A DNA stretch of 64,000 nucleotides from Aldehydirespirator sp965203635 (GTDB lineage Bacteria; Actinomycetota; Acidimicrobiia; Acidimicrobiales; Aldehydirespiratoraceae), in the NCBI GenBank assembly GCA_965203635.1, contig OZ241903.1, positions 1,550,001 through 1,614,000 of the forward strand, read 5' to 3'. Shown in pieces: positions 49,906 through 58,411 of this stretch. Position numbers and translations under genes: made by a program. The notes under the pieces were generated by a model. The model ran no database searches. It saw nothing but the letters and a program-made list of their open reading frames with translations, and was not told where the DNA came from. The first letter of the stretch is position 1. Each line of letters starts with the position of its first letter.

Positions 49906-51054
49906 CTAGGGCAGGGCTTGGTCGAGGTCGGCTAGGAGGTCGTCGACGGTCTCTATGCCGACGGACAGGCGGATCAGGCCGGGATCGACGGCCAGGGGGG
50001 AGTCGGCCACCGACAGGTGGGTCATGGTGGACGGCTGCTCGATGAGCGACTCCACCGCGCCCAGCGACTCGGCCAGTCGAAAGACCCGGGTGGAGCTGAC
50101 TGTGTCGACGGCCGCATCCTCGCCGCCGGTCAGGATGCACGACACCATCCCCCCGAAGCCGCTCATCTGGCGCGCCGCCAAGTCATGGCCCGGATGGTCT
50201 GCCAGGCCCGGGTACAGCACGCGGGCGACCCTGGGGCGGTTGGTCAGGTGCTCGGCCACCGCCTGGGCGTTGGCGCAGTGGCGGTCCATCCGCACGCCCA
50301 GCGTCTTGATGCCCCGCAGCAGCAGGTAGCAGTCGAACGGGCTGGGCACCGCTCCGGCCGCGTTCTGAACGAAGGCCAGCTGCTCGGCCAGCCCGTCGTC
50401 GTCGACCGCGACGAGGCCACCCACCACGTCGGAGTGCCCGCCCAGGTACTTGGTCGAGGAGTGGACCACCACGTCGGCGCCCAGTCCCAGCGGGTTCTGC
50501 AGGTACGGCGTGGCGAAGGTGTTGTCCACCACCAGCAGGGCCCCGACCGAGTGGGCCGCCTCGGCAGTGGCCGCGATGTCGACCACCGTCAGCATGGGGT
50601 TGGTGGGGGTCTCCAGCCATACTTGGCGGGTTTCGGGGCGCAGGGCGGCGCTCAGAGCGTCCGCGTCGGTCAGATCCACCGCCGACCACTCGATCCCCCG
50701 CTCGCCGTAGATGCGGACGATCAGCCGGAACGTTCCCCCGTATGCGTCGTTGCCGAGCACGACATGGTCGCCGGGTCGCAGCAGGCCCACCAGTGCGTCC
50801 TCCGCGGCCATGCCACTGGCGAACGCGAAACCGTGGCGGGCCCCCTCCAGGCCGGCCACGCTGCGCTCCAGCGCGGCCCGGGTGGGGTTGGAGGTGCGGG
50901 AGTACTCGTAGCCCCGGTGCTGCCCCGGCGCGGACTGCACGAAGGTGGTGGCCAGGTGGATGGGCACGACTATGGCGCCCGTGGTCTCGTCGGGCTCCTG
51001 GCCGACATGGACGGCCCTGGTCTCGAACCCCCAGGCATCCTCGCGGCCGCTCAC
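49906..51054 (-). CDS. Cystathionine gamma-synthase/lyase (PLP, Cys/Met metabolism family)
   Basis: This 382-residue protein is a trans-sulfuration PLP enzyme. FETRAVHVGQEPDETTGAIV, YEYSRTSNPTRAALERSVAG, FASGMAAEDALVGLLRPGD and the PLP-lysine loop VVHSSTKYLGGHSDVVGG are family hallmarks. The start overlaps the stop of the upstream beta-synthase gene (ATGA), so the two probably act together in cystathionine metabolism: beta-synthase makes cystathionine from homocysteine, and this enzyme would cleave it (gamma-lyase) or make it (gamma-synthase). Sequence alone does not separate these. Confidence 0.92.
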   Translation of the reverse strand: MSGREDAWGFETRAVHVGQEPDETTGAIVVPIHLATTFVQSAPGQHRGYEYSRTSNPTRAALERSVAGLEGARHGFAFASGMAAEDALVGLLRPGDHVVLGNDAYGGTFRLIVRIYGERGIEWSAVDLTDADALSAALRPETRQVWLETPTNPMLTVVDIAATAEAAHSVGALLVVDNTFATPYLQNPLGLGADVVVHSSTKYLGGHSDVVGGLVAVDDDGLAEQLAFVQNAAGAVPSPFDCYLLLRGIKTLGVRMDRHCANAQAVAEHLTNRPRVARVLYPGLADHPGHDLAARQMSGFGGMVSCILTGGEDAAVDTVSSTRVFRLAESLGAVESLIEQPSTMTHLSVADSPLAVDPGLIRLSVGIETVDDLLADLDQALP

Positions 51055-52442
51055 AGGCCCATCCCGTCCGCGAGCGCGTCGCCCGAGATGGACGACAGGT
51101 AGCTGAGCACATCGGTGCTGGAGACCACCGCCCTGGGCCGGCCGCCGTCGAGCACCAGCAGCGCCGGCGATCGCTCCAGCTTCGTCACCGCCAGGGCCAC
51201 CGGCTCACCGATGCCGATCTGCTCCAGGGGCCTGCTCATCACGCTCTCGACCGGCCGGCCGAGCAGGTCCCCGTTGAAGGCCAGAGCCATGAGCTGCAGC
51301 TCGTGGACCGACCCCATCACCTCGGCCGCGGCCAGCGGCATCTCGCCCTTGGCCACCGGAAGCTGGCTCAGCCCGTTGTCGCGCATGTGGGTCACGGCCA
51401 GGCTCACGGGGTCGTCGGGATTCACGTACACCAGCGGCGGCAGCGCACCCTCCTTGGCGTCCAGCACGTCCTTCACGCAGGGGTGCTCGCCGATCAGGAA
51501 CCCGTGCGACGCCATCCAGTCGTCGTTGAACACCTTCGACAGGTAGCCGCGACCGGAGTCGGGCAGCAGCAGCACCACCACATCGTCGGGACGGCAGTCC
51601 CGGGCCACCTCGGCGGCCGCGCACACCGCGGTTCCTCCCGAGCCTCCGATCAGGAGGCCCTCGCGGTGCGAGACCAGCCGGGCCATGTCGAAGGAGGCCT
51701 GGTCGGACACCGCGATCACCCGGTCCACCACTTCGGGGTGGTAGGTCTCGGGCCAGAAGTCCTCGCCGATGCCCTCCACCAGGTAGGGCCGGCCGGACCC
51801 GCCGCTGAACACGGAGCCCTCCGGGTCGGCTGCGATGATCTGCACCGACGGGTTCTGCTGCTTGAGGTAGCGTCCCACCCCGCTGATGGTGCCCCCGGTG
51901 CCCGGTCCGGCCACGAAATGGGTGATGCGGCCGTCGGTCTGGCGCCAGAGCTCGGGTCCGGTCGTCTTGGTGTGGGCGAGGGGGTTCTCCTGGTTGAAGT
52001 ACTGGTTGGGCTGGTAGGCGCCCGGCGTGGAGGCCATGAGCCGCTCGGCGGTGGAGTAGTAGGAGTCGGGATCCTCGGGGGCGACCGCCACCGGGCACAC
52101 CACCACCTCGGCGCCGTAGGCCCGCAGCAGCTGCACCTTCTCCGGGCTCACCTTGTCGGTCATCACGAAGACGCACCGGTAGCCCCGCTGGGCGGCCACC
52201 ATGGCCAGGCCGACACCGGTGTTGCCCGAGGTGGGCTCGATGATCGTTCCGCCCGGTTTGAGCAGCCCGTCGCGCTCTGCCCCGTCGATCATCGCGATGG
52301 CGATGCGGTCCTTGACGCTCCCGCCGGGGTTGAGCATCTCGAGCTTGGCCAGAACGTCGCAGCCGGCCTCGGGAATCGCCCGCCGCATCCGCACCAGCGG
52401 CGTGTTCCCCACGAGGTCGAGGACCGAGTCGGCGACCTCCAC
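51051..52442 (-). CDS. cbs: Cystathionine beta-synthase
   Basis: This 463-residue protein has an N-terminal PLP domain (VGNTPLVRMRRAIPEAGC, then NPGGSVKDRIAIAMID with the PLP Lys, TSGNTGVGLAMVAAQRGYRC) and a C-terminal pair of CBS domains from about residue 335 (PLVYVNPDDPVSLAVTHMRD; ALLVLDGGRPRAVVSSTDVL). That layout matches cystathionine beta-synthase rather than plain cysteine synthase. The GTG start has TAGCCT 7 bases upstream on the minus strand, a leaderless-type promoter, although an upstream gene also reads this way. Confidence 0.93.
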   Translation of the reverse strand: MEVADSVLDLVGNTPLVRMRRAIPEAGCDVLAKLEMLNPGGSVKDRIAIAMIDGAERDGLLKPGGTIIEPTSGNTGVGLAMVAAQRGYRCVFVMTDKVSPEKVQLLRAYGAEVVVCPVAVAPEDPDSYYSTAERLMASTPGAYQPNQYFNQENPLAHTKTTGPELWRQTDGRITHFVAGPGTGGTISGVGRYLKQQNPSVQIIAADPEGSVFSGGSGRPYLVEGIGEDFWPETYHPEVVDRVIAVSDQASFDMARLVSHREGLLIGGSGGTAVCAAAEVARDCRPDDVVVLLLPDSGRGYLSKVFNDDWMASHGFLIGEHPCVKDVLDAKEGALPPLVYVNPDDPVSLAVTHMRDNGLSQLPVAKGEMPLAAAEVMGSVHELQLMALAFNGDLLGRPVESVMSRPLEQIGIGEPVALAVTKLERSPALLVLDGGRPRAVVSSTDVLSYLSSISGDALADGMGL

Positions 52443-52478
52443 GCCCGGCAGGCTACCGGGCTCATGCCCCGTCTCCGG

Positions 52479-53411
52479 CTAACGGCCGGCCAGGCGCTCC
52501 ACTACCGGGGCCATCTCCCCTGCGGAGCTGCCCATGAGGGAGATGTACGAGATTCCCCAGTGCTCCCTCCAGCCCTCGATCCTGTCCACGCACTCGTTCA
52601 CCGTTCCGACCAGGGCGTGGGGTGAGTTCAGGGCCTGCTCGGCGGTGATCCCGAAGGCCGGAGCCGCCGCTGCGGCCAGGGCGCGGGCGTCGTCGGTGAT
52701 CACGGCCAGATGCACCCGGGTCTGCAGCTCGATTGACCCGAATCGCTCGCCCGCGGCCTCCCGCACCACCGCGAGCTTGCTATCGGTGGCCTCTGCGGTG
52801 GCGGTGGGACCGGCGTGCTCGTCGATGGCCCCCGAGTGCAGGCTGGGATTGATGCCCACGATGTCAGCCCGGCGTCCGGCCAGTGCCAGCATCCTGTGGC
52901 CGCCGCCGGCCAGCAGCAGCGGGGGACGGGGCTGCTGGACCGGCTTCGGCCACGACTCGAGCCCCGAGATGCTGTAGTGGTCGCCCTCAAAGTCGAAGGC
53001 ACCTTCGCCGAAGCAGCCCTCCAGCACCGAGATCGCCTCATCGAGCCGTTCGATGCGCACCCCGGGCCGGTCGTACTTGATGCCGGCCTGCTCGTAGTCG
53101 GAGGCCATCCATCCTGCTCCGATGCCGATCTCCAGGCGCCCGCCCGAGATCACGTCGAGGGAGGCCAGCTCCTTGGCCACCACGGCCGGGTGCCGGTAGT
53201 CGTTGGCCAGCACCAGGGTGCCCACCCGCAACGACTCAGTGGCCAGCGCCGCGGCGGTGAGAGCCACCAGCGGACCGTGTCGGTCGTCGAAGTGGTCGGT
53301 CATCACTACCGACGAGTACCCGGCGTCCTCGGCCCAGCGGACCCGCTCCGCGATCTTGTCTGGTCCGTCGAGGCTGTCGAGGCTGAAACCGAAACGGAAC
53401 GGGCGGCTCAC
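52479..53411 (-). CDS. F420-dependent LLM-class oxidoreductase
   Basis: This 310-residue protein has the luciferase-like fold: FRFGFSLDSLDGPDKIAERV, RWAEDAGYSSVVMTDHFDD, ELASLDVISGGRLEIGIGAG and GPPLLLAGGG-like RPPLLLAGGGHRMLALAGRR. It resembles the actinobacterial MSMEG_2516-type F420 subgroup (by recollection, not a search). The presence of such enzymes suggests that the organism makes coenzyme F420. The start codon is GTG; the substrate is unknown. It reads in the same direction as cbs, 36 bp away. Confidence 0.88.
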   Translation of the reverse strand: MSRPFRFGFSLDSLDGPDKIAERVRWAEDAGYSSVVMTDHFDDRHGPLVALTAAALATESLRVGTLVLANDYRHPAVVAKELASLDVISGGRLEIGIGAGWMASDYEQAGIKYDRPGVRIERLDEAISVLEGCFGEGAFDFEGDHYSISGLESWPKPVQQPRPPLLLAGGGHRMLALAGRRADIVGINPSLHSGAIDEHAGPTATAEATDSKLAVVREAAGERFGSIELQTRVHLAVITDDARALAAAAAPAFGITAEQALNSPHALVGTVNECVDRIEGWREHWGISYISLMGSSAGEMAPVVERLAGR

Positions 53412-53485
53412 GACGACCGCGATCGGGTGCCGGCGGGCATCCAGCGAACACTACCGGCTTGCTGGCTTGAACTAGATACGCTCTT

Positions 53486-53610
53486 GTTCTAATACATCTG
53501 TGATTGGTAGAATAAGACCTCCATTCGTGTGGCTTGCTCAAGCAGCCTGGAATAACAGCCAGAGCAACCCCTATAGGCTTCTTATTCTAGAATTATCATC
53601 TATAGTAGAA
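53486..53610 (+). promoter_or_regulatory. AT-rich upstream region of fic with repeated TTCTA/TAGAA sites
   Basis: This stretch is strikingly AT-rich in an otherwise GC-rich window. GTTCTA (53486-53491) and its complement TAGAAC (53605-53610) bound it. TAGAATAAG (53508-53516) and CTTATTCTA (53581-53589) form an inverted repeat, and TTCTAGAA (53585-53592) is a palindrome. The arrangement suggests operator sites, possibly for the winged-helix part of the downstream Fic protein. Confidence 0.5.
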
Positions 53611-53662
53611 CACCAGAGAATACGAACGCTCCTATTTGTAGCAGACTGGATTAAGGAGCAGC

Positions 53663-54811
53663 ATGGTGAGCGAGCGAGCTGGACGGTTCCGCCGACAGTT
53701 GACCGGATATGAGGCGTTCATGCCCAAACCGCTGCCGCCTGACCCGCCGCTGCAGTGGGACACTGGTCTGCTCGTGCTGTTGTCGGAAGCCACCACGGCT
53801 TTGGGTCGGCTTGACGGGCTAGCAGACAACTTGCCGAATCCAGATCTCTTCGTGGCGTCTTATGTGCGGCGCGAGGCGGTGCTCAGCTCGCAGATCGAGG
53901 GCACCCAATCCAGCCTTGACGACGTGTTTGCCCATGAGGTGGACGCGCGAGTGTCCCGCCCTCCCGCCGACATTGCTGAGACGGTCAACCACGTTCGGGC
54001 GATGCATCTAGGACTCGACCTTCTTGATGAGCTACCGCTGTCAGGTCGGCTGATCCGAAGGGTGCACGAAGAGTTGATGGCGGGGGTGCGGGGACAGGAA
54101 CGCAGTCCCGGGGAGTTCCGCAAGACTCAGAACTGGGTCGGCCCCGAGGGATGCACGTTGGAAACGGCCGCGTTTGTGCCGCCCTCTCCCGATGACCTCC
54201 CCGCCGCCATCCGCGATTTCGAAGTCTTCCTCAACAACGGTGAAGATCCGCCGCTCGTTCTGGCTGGCTTGGCCCACGCCCAGTTTGAGACGATTCACCC
54301 GTTCCTAGACGGCAACGGCCGTGTGGGGCGCCTCCTCATCACGCTGCTGCTGGTGCAGCGGCGAGTGCTGGCTCGCCCACTGCTGTACCTGAGCCTCTTC
54401 CTCAAGCGGAATCGTCTCGAGTACTACGACCGGCTCAACGCCATCCGCGCCAACGGGGACTGGGAGGGCTGGCTGAGGTTCTTCTTGAGCGGCGTGGCCA
54501 TCACGGCCAGCGATGCCGTGCGGGTGGCAGGCGAGCTGTCGGCGCTGACCGAGGAGCATCGCCGCGTCGCGACCGGCCAGCATTTCGGCAGGTATGGATG
54601 GCCGCTACTGGACCTGCTGGCAGAGTGGCCGATCATGACCATCAAGCGTGCATCGCAAAGCTTGGGCGCGACTCCCACGACCATCGGCCGGCTCCTGGAC
54701 CAGATGACTTCGGCGGGGATCGTCACAGAAATCACGGGCCAGAGACGCAATCGCGTCTACCGGTACTCGCCGTTCCTGGACGTGCTCGTCGACGACCCCG
54801 AGACCGCGTAA
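53663..54811 (+). CDS. Fic/DOC family AMP-transferase with C-terminal winged helix
   Basis: The 382-residue protein has an N-terminal domain with the inhibitory motif S-x3-E-G (Ser75 to Gly80 in LSSQIEGTQSS), placing it among class II Fic proteins that block their own active site. The catalytic loop is HPFLDGNGRVGR (212-223). A C-terminal region (about 315-370: WPIMTIKRASQSLGATPTTI, GRLLDQMTSAGIVTEITGQ) looks like a winged helix. AAGGAG precedes the ATG. It presumably transfers AMP to a target protein. The AT-rich upstream DNA suggests acquisition by transfer. Confidence 0.93.
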   Translation: MVSERAGRFRRQLTGYEAFMPKPLPPDPPLQWDTGLLVLLSEATTALGRLDGLADNLPNPDLFVASYVRREAVLSSQIEGTQSSLDDVFAHEVDARVSRPPADIAETVNHVRAMHLGLDLLDELPLSGRLIRRVHEELMAGVRGQERSPGEFRKTQNWVGPEGCTLETAAFVPPSPDDLPAAIRDFEVFLNNGEDPPLVLAGLAHAQFETIHPFLDGNGRVGRLLITLLLVQRRVLARPLLYLSLFLKRNRLEYYDRLNAIRANGDWEGWLRFFLSGVAITASDAVRVAGELSALTEEHRRVATGQHFGRYGWPLLDLLAEWPIMTIKRASQSLGATPTTIGRLLDQMTSAGIVTEITGQRRNRVYRYSPFLDVLVDDPETA

Positions 54812-54856
54812 CATCCGACGGCCCTTGAAGCCTCCGGTGCTGTCGGGCGGCGGCAG

Positions 54857-54862
54857 TAGGGT
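54857..54862 (+). promoter_or_regulatory. Leaderless-type -10 element of pcrA
   Basis: TAGGGT ends 8 bases before the pcrA ATG, with no ribosome-binding site in between except GTGAG. Confidence 0.35.
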
Positions 54863-54870
54863 GAGCCGCG

Positions 54871-57093
54871 ATGGCGGAGTCGGCGATTCTGGAGGACCTG
54901 AACCCGGCCCAGTACGAGGCGGTCACCCATACCGGCGGACCGCTTCTGGTGGTGGCCGGAGCGGGGTCGGGCAAGACCCGCGTGCTCACCCATCGCATCG
55001 CCCACCTGATCGACCATCACGGCCTGTCGCCGTTCGAGATCCTGGCCATCACCTTCACCAACAAGGCCGCCGGCGAGATGCGCGACCGGGTCGGCACCCT
55101 CGTTGGGCCGGTGGCGGAGAGCATGTGGGTGTCGACGTTCCACGCGGCCTGCGTGCGCATCCTGCGCCGCGACGCCGCCTACATCGACTACCCGAGCCGC
55201 TTCACCATCTACGACCAGGGCGACGCGGTGCGCCTGTGCGGGTACGTGCTGCGCGACCTGAACCTCGACCACAAGCGGTTCCCGCCCCGGGCGATCCACG
55301 CCACCATCTCCGCGGCCAAGAACGACAGCATCGATGCACAGCAGTACGCCGAGCGGGCCTCCAACATCTTCGAGCGGCGCATCGCCGAGGTGTTCAGCCA
55401 CTACCAGCGCCGCCTGGCCGCGGCCGCGGCCATGGACTTCGACGATCTGCTGCTGCGCACGGTCGAGCTGTTCCGGAACTGCCCGGAGGTGCTGGAGCGC
55501 TGGCGGCAGCGGTTCGCCCATGTGCTCGTGGACGAGTACCAGGACACCAACCCGGTGCAGAACGAGCTGGTGATCAGCCTGGGCGCCGAAAGCCGCCAGG
55601 TGACCGCGGTGGGTGACGCCGACCAGTCGATCTACGCCTTCCGTGGCGCCGACATCCGCAACATCCTCGAGTTCGAGCGGGCCTTCGACGACGTCCGCAT
55701 CGTGGTGCTGGAGCAGAATTACCGCAGCACCCAGAACATCCTCGACGCCGCCAATTCGGTGATCGTCAACAACGCCGGCCGCAAGCCCAAGGACCTGTGG
55801 ACCGACCAGGGGTCGGGGCCCGCCATCGTCCGCTACCACGCCGACGACGAGGAGGACGAGGCCCGATACGTGGTAAGCGAGATCGTGCGCCGCCGCGACG
55901 ACGAGCAGATGCGTTTGGACGAGATGGCCGTCTTCTACCGCACCAACGCCCAGTCGCGGGCGGTGGAGGAGCAGCTCATCAAGGCCGAGATCCCCTACCG
56001 GCTGGTGGGCGGCACCCGCTTCTACGACCGCCGGGAGGTGCGCGACGCCATGGCCTACCTCAAGACGGTCACCAACCCCGGCGACGAGGTGAGCGTGAAA
56101 CGGGCGCTGGGCGTGCCCAAGCGGGGTGTGGGCGCTACCTCGGTGGCCAAGATCGACGCCTACGCCGCGGACTCCGGGCTCACCTTCTACGAGGCTCTCG
56201 GCCACTGCGTCGAGGCCGGCGTCACCGGACGCTCGGCGGCCGGCATCCGGCAGTTCTGCACCCTGATCGACGGAGCTGTCGGCCTGGAGGCGTCGCCGGC
56301 CTCAGTGCTCCAGGAGCTGCTGGAGCGCTCCGGATACCTGGACGAGCTGCGTTCCGAGAAGTCGGTCGAGGCCGACGGCCGCTTGGAGAATCTGGCGGAG
56401 CTGGTGGGGGTGGCCGGCGAGCACGACACCCTCGACGAGTTGCTGGAGGCGGTGGCGCTCGTGGCCGACACCGACGAACTGGCCGACACCGGCTCCGACG
56501 AGTCCGCGGTCACGCTCATGACCATGCATTCGGCCAAGGGCCTCGAGTACCCCGACGTGTACATGGTCGGGATGGAGGACGGCGTGTTCCCCCACATCCG
56601 GGCCCTGGGCGAGCCTCACGAGCTGGAGGAGGAGCGTCGCCTCGCCTACGTCGGCATCACCCGGGCCATGCGCCAACTCACCCTCACCCACTCCTGGAGC
56701 CGGCTCCTGTACGGCAGCCGGCAGTACAACCCGCCGAGCCGGTTCCTCAAGGAGATCCCCGACGAGCTGCTGCAGACCGTCGACGGGTCGCGCGTGGTGC
56801 GCAGCCGCTACTACAGCCGCAGCCGGCGTGAGCGCAGCCTCGACCGGCGGTCGGCCAACCGCGACGAGATCGTGGAGCGAGCCCTCGACGCCGGTCGCCG
56901 GCCCCCGCCCTCGCAGTCGGGCGCCGACCGCCTGGGCCTCAAGGTGGGAGACGACGTGCGCCACGCCCAGTGGGGCGAGGGCGTGATCCTGAACATCGAG
57001 GGAGCGGGGGACGACGCGCAGGCCTCGGTGCGGTTCGGTGGCGTGGGAGAGAAGCAACTGCTGCTGTCGTGGGCCCCGCTGGAGAAGATCTGA
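54871..57093 (+). CDS. pcrA: ATP-dependent DNA helicase, PcrA/UvrD type
   Basis: This 740-residue SF1A helicase unwinds DNA 3'-5' in repair and replication. Motifs in order: LNPAQYEAVTHTGGPLLVVA (Q-motif region), AGAGSGKTRVLTHRIAHL (Walker A), ITFTNKAAGEMRDRV, VDEYQDTNPVQNEL (Walker B), VGDADQSIYAFRGADIRN, TMHSAKGLEYPDVYMVGMED and YVGITRAMRQLTLTHS. The C-terminal Tudor-like segment VGDDVRHAQWGEGVILNIEG, ending APLEKI, is typical of PcrA and binds RNA polymerase in relatives. Confidence 0.97.
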   Translation: MAESAILEDLNPAQYEAVTHTGGPLLVVAGAGSGKTRVLTHRIAHLIDHHGLSPFEILAITFTNKAAGEMRDRVGTLVGPVAESMWVSTFHAACVRILRRDAAYIDYPSRFTIYDQGDAVRLCGYVLRDLNLDHKRFPPRAIHATISAAKNDSIDAQQYAERASNIFERRIAEVFSHYQRRLAAAAAMDFDDLLLRTVELFRNCPEVLERWRQRFAHVLVDEYQDTNPVQNELVISLGAESRQVTAVGDADQSIYAFRGADIRNILEFERAFDDVRIVVLEQNYRSTQNILDAANSVIVNNAGRKPKDLWTDQGSGPAIVRYHADDEEDEARYVVSEIVRRRDDEQMRLDEMAVFYRTNAQSRAVEEQLIKAEIPYRLVGGTRFYDRREVRDAMAYLKTVTNPGDEVSVKRALGVPKRGVGATSVAKIDAYAADSGLTFYEALGHCVEAGVTGRSAAGIRQFCTLIDGAVGLEASPASVLQELLERSGYLDELRSEKSVEADGRLENLAELVGVAGEHDTLDELLEAVALVADTDELADTGSDESAVTLMTMHSAKGLEYPDVYMVGMEDGVFPHIRALGEPHELEEERRLAYVGITRAMRQLTLTHSWSRLLYGSRQYNPPSRFLKEIPDELLQTVDGSRVVRSRYYSRSRRERSLDRRSANRDEIVERALDAGRRPPPSQSGADRLGLKVGDDVRHAQWGEGVILNIEGAGDDAQASVRFGGVGEKQLLLSWAPLEKI

Positions 57094-57107
57094 GTCCCCC
57101 GGCGTCC

Positions 57108-57155
57108 AAATTGATGCGGATATTGGTCCTATAGGGGCGTTTCTGGCATCAATTT
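57108..57155. terminator. Inverted repeat between convergent pcrA and alaX-like gene
   Basis: AAATTGATGC (57108-57117) and GCATCAATTT (57146-57155) are perfectly complementary arms. The 28-base interior contains the palindrome CCTATAGG (57128-57135). Its position in a convergent gap suggests a bidirectional terminator. Confidence 0.6.
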
Positions 57156-57173
57156 CGGCGGGCAACCACCGCT

Positions 57174-57899
57174 TCAGGCGTCGTGTACTGCGATGCGCAG
57201 GCGCTTGTTGGCCTTGCCCTTCGACTCGGTCTTGACCACCTCGAAGCGGCCCACCTCTCCGGTGGAGGGCAAGTGGGTGCCCCCGTCGGCCTGCTTGTCG
57301 AGCCCGACGATGTCGACCACCCGGATCTCGGTCACCGACTCCGGTATGAGGTTGACCTTGGTGCGGATCAGGTCCTCGTCGGCCAGGGCCTCGGCCCGGG
57401 GCAGGAACGAGATCTCGATCCGACGGTCGGCGGCGATCTCGGCGTTGACCAGCTCGGTGACCTGGGCCGCGAACCCCTCCGGCAGGGGATCGAACTCGAA
57501 GTCCATGCGGGCCGACAGCGGGGCCATGTTCCCGCCGGTCACCGACACGCCCCACGTGTTGTAGATCACCCCGCACAGGATGTGCAGCGCGGTGTGGGTG
57601 CGCATCAGGGCATGGCGGCGCTCCCAGTCGAGCTCCCCCCGCACCGGCGTGCCCGTCGGCGGGGCCGGGGCGTCGAGGGTGTGCCACACCACGCCGTGGC
57701 CCCTCACGTCGGTCACCGTCGCCGTGCCGCCGTTCCAGCTCAACGTTCCGGTGTCGTGGGGCTGGCCGCCGCTGGTGGCGTAGAAGGCGGTGGCATCTAG
57801 GGCTACCCGCCCGTCGTCGACCGCGACCACGGTGGCGTCGAAGGCCCGGCACTGGGCGTCGCGCAGGAATATCCGGTCGGTGGGGTTCACGTCAGCCAT
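57174..57899 (-). CDS. AlaX-like alanyl-tRNA editing protein
   Basis: This 241-residue protein resembles the editing domain of alanyl-tRNA synthetase, which removes Ser or Gly wrongly attached to tRNA-Ala. FYATSGGQPHDTGTL is the AlaX entry motif. The zinc site begins with H102-T-A-L-H106 in RTHTALHILCG. The second half usually contains C-x3-H; here it is DGGTHLPSTGEVG, with Asp205 in place of Cys and His209 kept. AGGAGG lies five bases before the ATG. It follows a small membrane protein gene on the same strand by 23 bp. Confidence 0.88.
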   Translation of the reverse strand: MADVNPTDRIFLRDAQCRAFDATVVAVDDGRVALDATAFYATSGGQPHDTGTLSWNGGTATVTDVRGHGVVWHTLDAPAPPTGTPVRGELDWERRHALMRTHTALHILCGVIYNTWGVSVTGGNMAPLSARMDFEFDPLPEGFAAQVTELVNAEIAADRRIEISFLPRAEALADEDLIRTKVNLIPESVTEIRVVDIVGLDKQADGGTHLPSTGEVGRFEVVKTESKGKANKRLRIAVHDA

Positions 57900-57922
57900 C
57901 TTGGCCTCCTAGTTGCCGCGAT

Positions 57923-58390
57923 TCAGTTTGGGTTGATGTCGACTCGAACGTCTCCGTCCACGACGGCCACGTCGAAGTGGCGCAGGCCCGCGCCGGCCGC
58001 GTCCACGACATCGTCGGGGTCGCAGGTGTTCACGAATACAGCCTGCTCGGCCTGCCACTGGAAGAAGCAGTCCCGGCTCTGGCCGGGCCGGCGGGCCTCG
58101 AAGGCCAGCCATCCCGACTCAGGATCGTCCCCGAGGTGCTGCAGGATGATGTCGAGCTCGCCGTCGGCCACGTCACCGAACAGGATCGGCCCTCGATCGG
58201 CGATCTCAGCGCTGATCCGGCCGGTCTCCATGTCACGGAAGTCGCGGTCGCCGAGGCGGATCTCCACGTCCGTGCCGCCCCGGCTCAGCAGCAGCACCCC
58301 GAGGACCAGGCCCAATGCGACCGCCACCCCCGCCAGGCCCACGACGATGACGGAACGCAGGTTCGGCCGAGGACCGCTGGAAACGGGCAT
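57923..58390 (-). CDS. Membrane-anchored protein of unknown function
   Basis: The 155-residue product has one hydrophobic segment at about 13-36 (SVIVVGLAGVAVALGLVLGV plus LLL), preceded by basic residues, so the rest should be outside the membrane. The external part has two cysteines (108 and 123, in RDCFFQWQ and VNTCDPDD) that could form a disulfide. No family was recognised. It is divergent from sucC with only 21 bp between the start codons, and co-directional with the alaX-like gene. Confidence 0.75.
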   Translation of the reverse strand: MPVSSGPRPNLRSVIVVGLAGVAVALGLVLGVLLLSRGGTDVEIRLGDRDFRDMETGRISAEIADRGPILFGDVADGELDIILQHLGDDPESGWLAFEARRPGQSRDCFFQWQAEQAVFVNTCDPDDVVDAAGAGLRHFDVAVVDGDVRVDINPN

Positions 58391-58411
58391 CGCGGCCTAG
58401 TATCGCCGCTC
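58391..58411. promoter_or_regulatory. Bidirectional leaderless promoter with a shared -10
   Basis: On the plus strand TAGTAT (58398-58403) ends 8 bases before the sucC GTG. On the minus strand GATACT (complement of 58399-58404) ends 8 bases before the membrane-protein ATG. The two hexamers overlap by five base pairs. The entire gap is 21 bp, so there is no room for untranslated leaders. Confidence 0.5.

Noticed and set aside
51051..53411. SAM or cobalamin riboswitch before the sulfur-metabolism genes
   Set aside because: There are no long untranslated leaders: gaps are 36 bp or less, or the genes look leaderless.
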